This document shows positions 5,825 to 6,524 of a DNA stretch of 6,524 nucleotides, one piece after another. The notes beneath the pieces are model-generated. The model was given only the letters and a program-made list of their open reading frames with translations. It searched no databases and was not told the origin of the DNA. Source of the stretch: JANSXG01 sp965652425 (lineage in GTDB: Bacteria; Planctomycetota; Phycisphaerae; Phycisphaerales; UBA1924); contig CBFGVX010000114.1 in the NCBI GenBank assembly GCA_965652425.1, positions 1-6,524 of the forward strand, read 5' to 3'. The translations under genes and the position numbers were made by a program. Every line of letters starts with the position of its first letter. Position 1 is the first letter of the stretch.

Positions 5825-5830
5825 AGGAGG
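5825..5830 (+). promoter_or_regulatory. Ribosome binding site AGGAGG selecting the flgA start at 5840
   Basis: A full AGGAGG lies nine bases before ATG 5840. An in-frame ATG at 5798 would put this site inside the gene and would add 14 mostly polar residues in front of the signal peptide. The later start is preferred. Confidence 0.7.
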
Positions 5831-5839
5831 CGAAGCGCG

Positions 5840-6524
5840 ATGACACGGATGATGAACGGGACACACGGGCGGGTTTGGCTCGCGATCGCGGCGGTGCTGC
5901 TGCTGTCGAGCGCGGCGTGGTCGAACACGGTTCGGCTGAAGCGTGCGGCGGTGGTCGAGCCGGAGCAGCGCGTGCTGCTGAGCGACATCGCCGATCTGGA
6001 CGGTGCGTACGCGATCCGGCTGGCCGGCACGGTGATCGAGCGTCGTGGCGGCGATCTGCTGGGGGCGAGCGGGGCTGGCGAGATCGATCTGAATGCGGTT
6101 CGGGAAGTGCTTCGTCGCGAGGGTGCGGTGCTGGGGCGTCTGGAGTTTTCCGGCTCGGTGTGCCGCGTGCGTTCGAGCGAGTCGACGCGACCGGCTCCCG
6201 AAGCGAAGGGGCGGGAAGCCGCTCCGGAAGCGCCGTGGCGGACGATCGAGGACTGGCGGAGCGCGACGGAGCAGACGATCGAGATCGCGATCGTGCGTCG
6301 GTTCATGAGCGAGCTGGAGGTGCCGGCCGAGCGGGTGCGCCTGCGGTTTGAGGATGGCAGCGGGGCGCTGCTGGCGAGGCCGACGGCGGAGATGCGCACG
6401 GTGGTGCGTCCGGCGACGGCGCTGGCGACGGGGACGGTGCTGTTCCGGATCGAGCGGTACGACGGGAATGGATCGCTGGTGCATCGGGATTCGGTGAAGG
6501 TCGAGGCGCAGGTTCTGCGGACGG
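5840..6524 (+). CDS. flgA: Flagella basal-body P-ring formation protein FlgA (partial, C-terminus outside window)
   Basis: The frame stays open for 228 codons to the window edge. FlgA is a periplasmic chaperone needed to assemble FlgI into the P ring. The N-terminus is a Sec signal peptide (VWLAIAAVLLLSSAAWS at 12-28) with R11 in front, fitting periplasmic location. The mature start, VRLKRAAVVEPEQRVLLSDI followed by ADLDG, resembles the opening of FlgA proteins. Residues about 105-125 are a Pro/Ala/Glu-rich linker, followed by a second domain ending at the edge in a beta-rich VLFRIERYDGNGSLV stretch. The SAF-type C-terminal domain expected for FlgA would lie beyond the window, so the assignment rests on the N-terminus and on the flgF-flgG-flgA order, which is usual in many bacteria and normally continues with flgH and flgI. 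Confidence 0.8.
   Translation, partial: MTRMMNGTHGRVWLAIAAVLLLSSAAWSNTVRLKRAAVVEPEQRVLLSDIADLDGAYAIRLAGTVIERRGGDLLGASGAGEIDLNAVREVLRREGAVLGRLEFSGSVCRVRSSESTRPAPEAKGREAAPEAPWRTIEDWRSATEQTIEIAIVRRFMSELEVPAERVRLRFEDGSGALLARPTAEMRTVVRPATALATGTVLFRIERYDGNGSLVHRDSVKVEAQVLRT

Noticed and set aside
5798..5839. ATG at 5798 as start of flgA
   Set aside because: In frame, but it has no ribosome binding site of its own and would include the AGGAGG site in the coding region and a polar extension before the signal peptide.
4848..6484. Long minus-strand open frames (4848-5864, 5150-6484, 5524-6399) opposite flgG and flgA
   Set aside because: Their translations are rich in Arg, Pro, His and Ser with no family motifs. 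They lie opposite two clearly recognised genes and are typical of the antisense of GC-rich coding sequence.

Overview
The window looks like part of a GC-rich planctomycete chromosome, most likely class Phycisphaerae. Three things suggest this: a rod/hook flagellar gene cluster, an exported protein ending in a PEP-CTERM-like tail of the PTPG + hydrophobic + RRSR kind common in Phycisphaerales, and a highly GC-rich core (43 of 60 bases in 1621-1680). The taxonomic call is an inference from protein style, not from a marker gene.

Layout. Bases 1-632 (minus strand) hold the N-terminal two thirds of a XerD-type tyrosine recombinase that runs off the left edge. A divergent intergenic region (633-854) carries a good sigma-54-type -24/-12 promoter. 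From there a rightward flagellar operon begins: a 91-residue protein of unknown function (855-1130), overlapping by ATGA with flgF (1127-1903). In the flagellar clusters I know, flgG would be expected next. Instead about 3 kb of less GC-rich DNA intervenes, holding two exported, propeller-like proteins. The first (2034-3344) has seven evenly spaced NxxG-type units and a PEP-CTERM-like tail. The second (3391-4833) has six FG-GAP-like units, the last cut short where a roughly 210-base inverted-repeat element (4592-4803) begins. The flagellar genes then resume with flgG (4968-5777) and the first part of flgA (5840 to the right edge).

How it works together. FlgF and FlgG build the proximal and distal rod, and FlgA is the periplasmic chaperone for the P ring. 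The promoter region of flgG (4886-4910) is a near copy, 20 of 25 bases identical, of the one upstream of the 91-residue gene (784-808). The differences fall mainly in the sigma-54 spacer. The flgG-flgA part can therefore probably be transcribed in step with the flgF part despite the interruption.

The most notable observations are the matched sigma-54 promoter pair, the exported-protein island splitting the rod genes, and the REP/MITE-like inverted repeat that seems to have cut off the end of the FG-GAP gene and now supplies its last ~82 codons. I see no tRNA, rRNA, CRISPR array or transposase gene.
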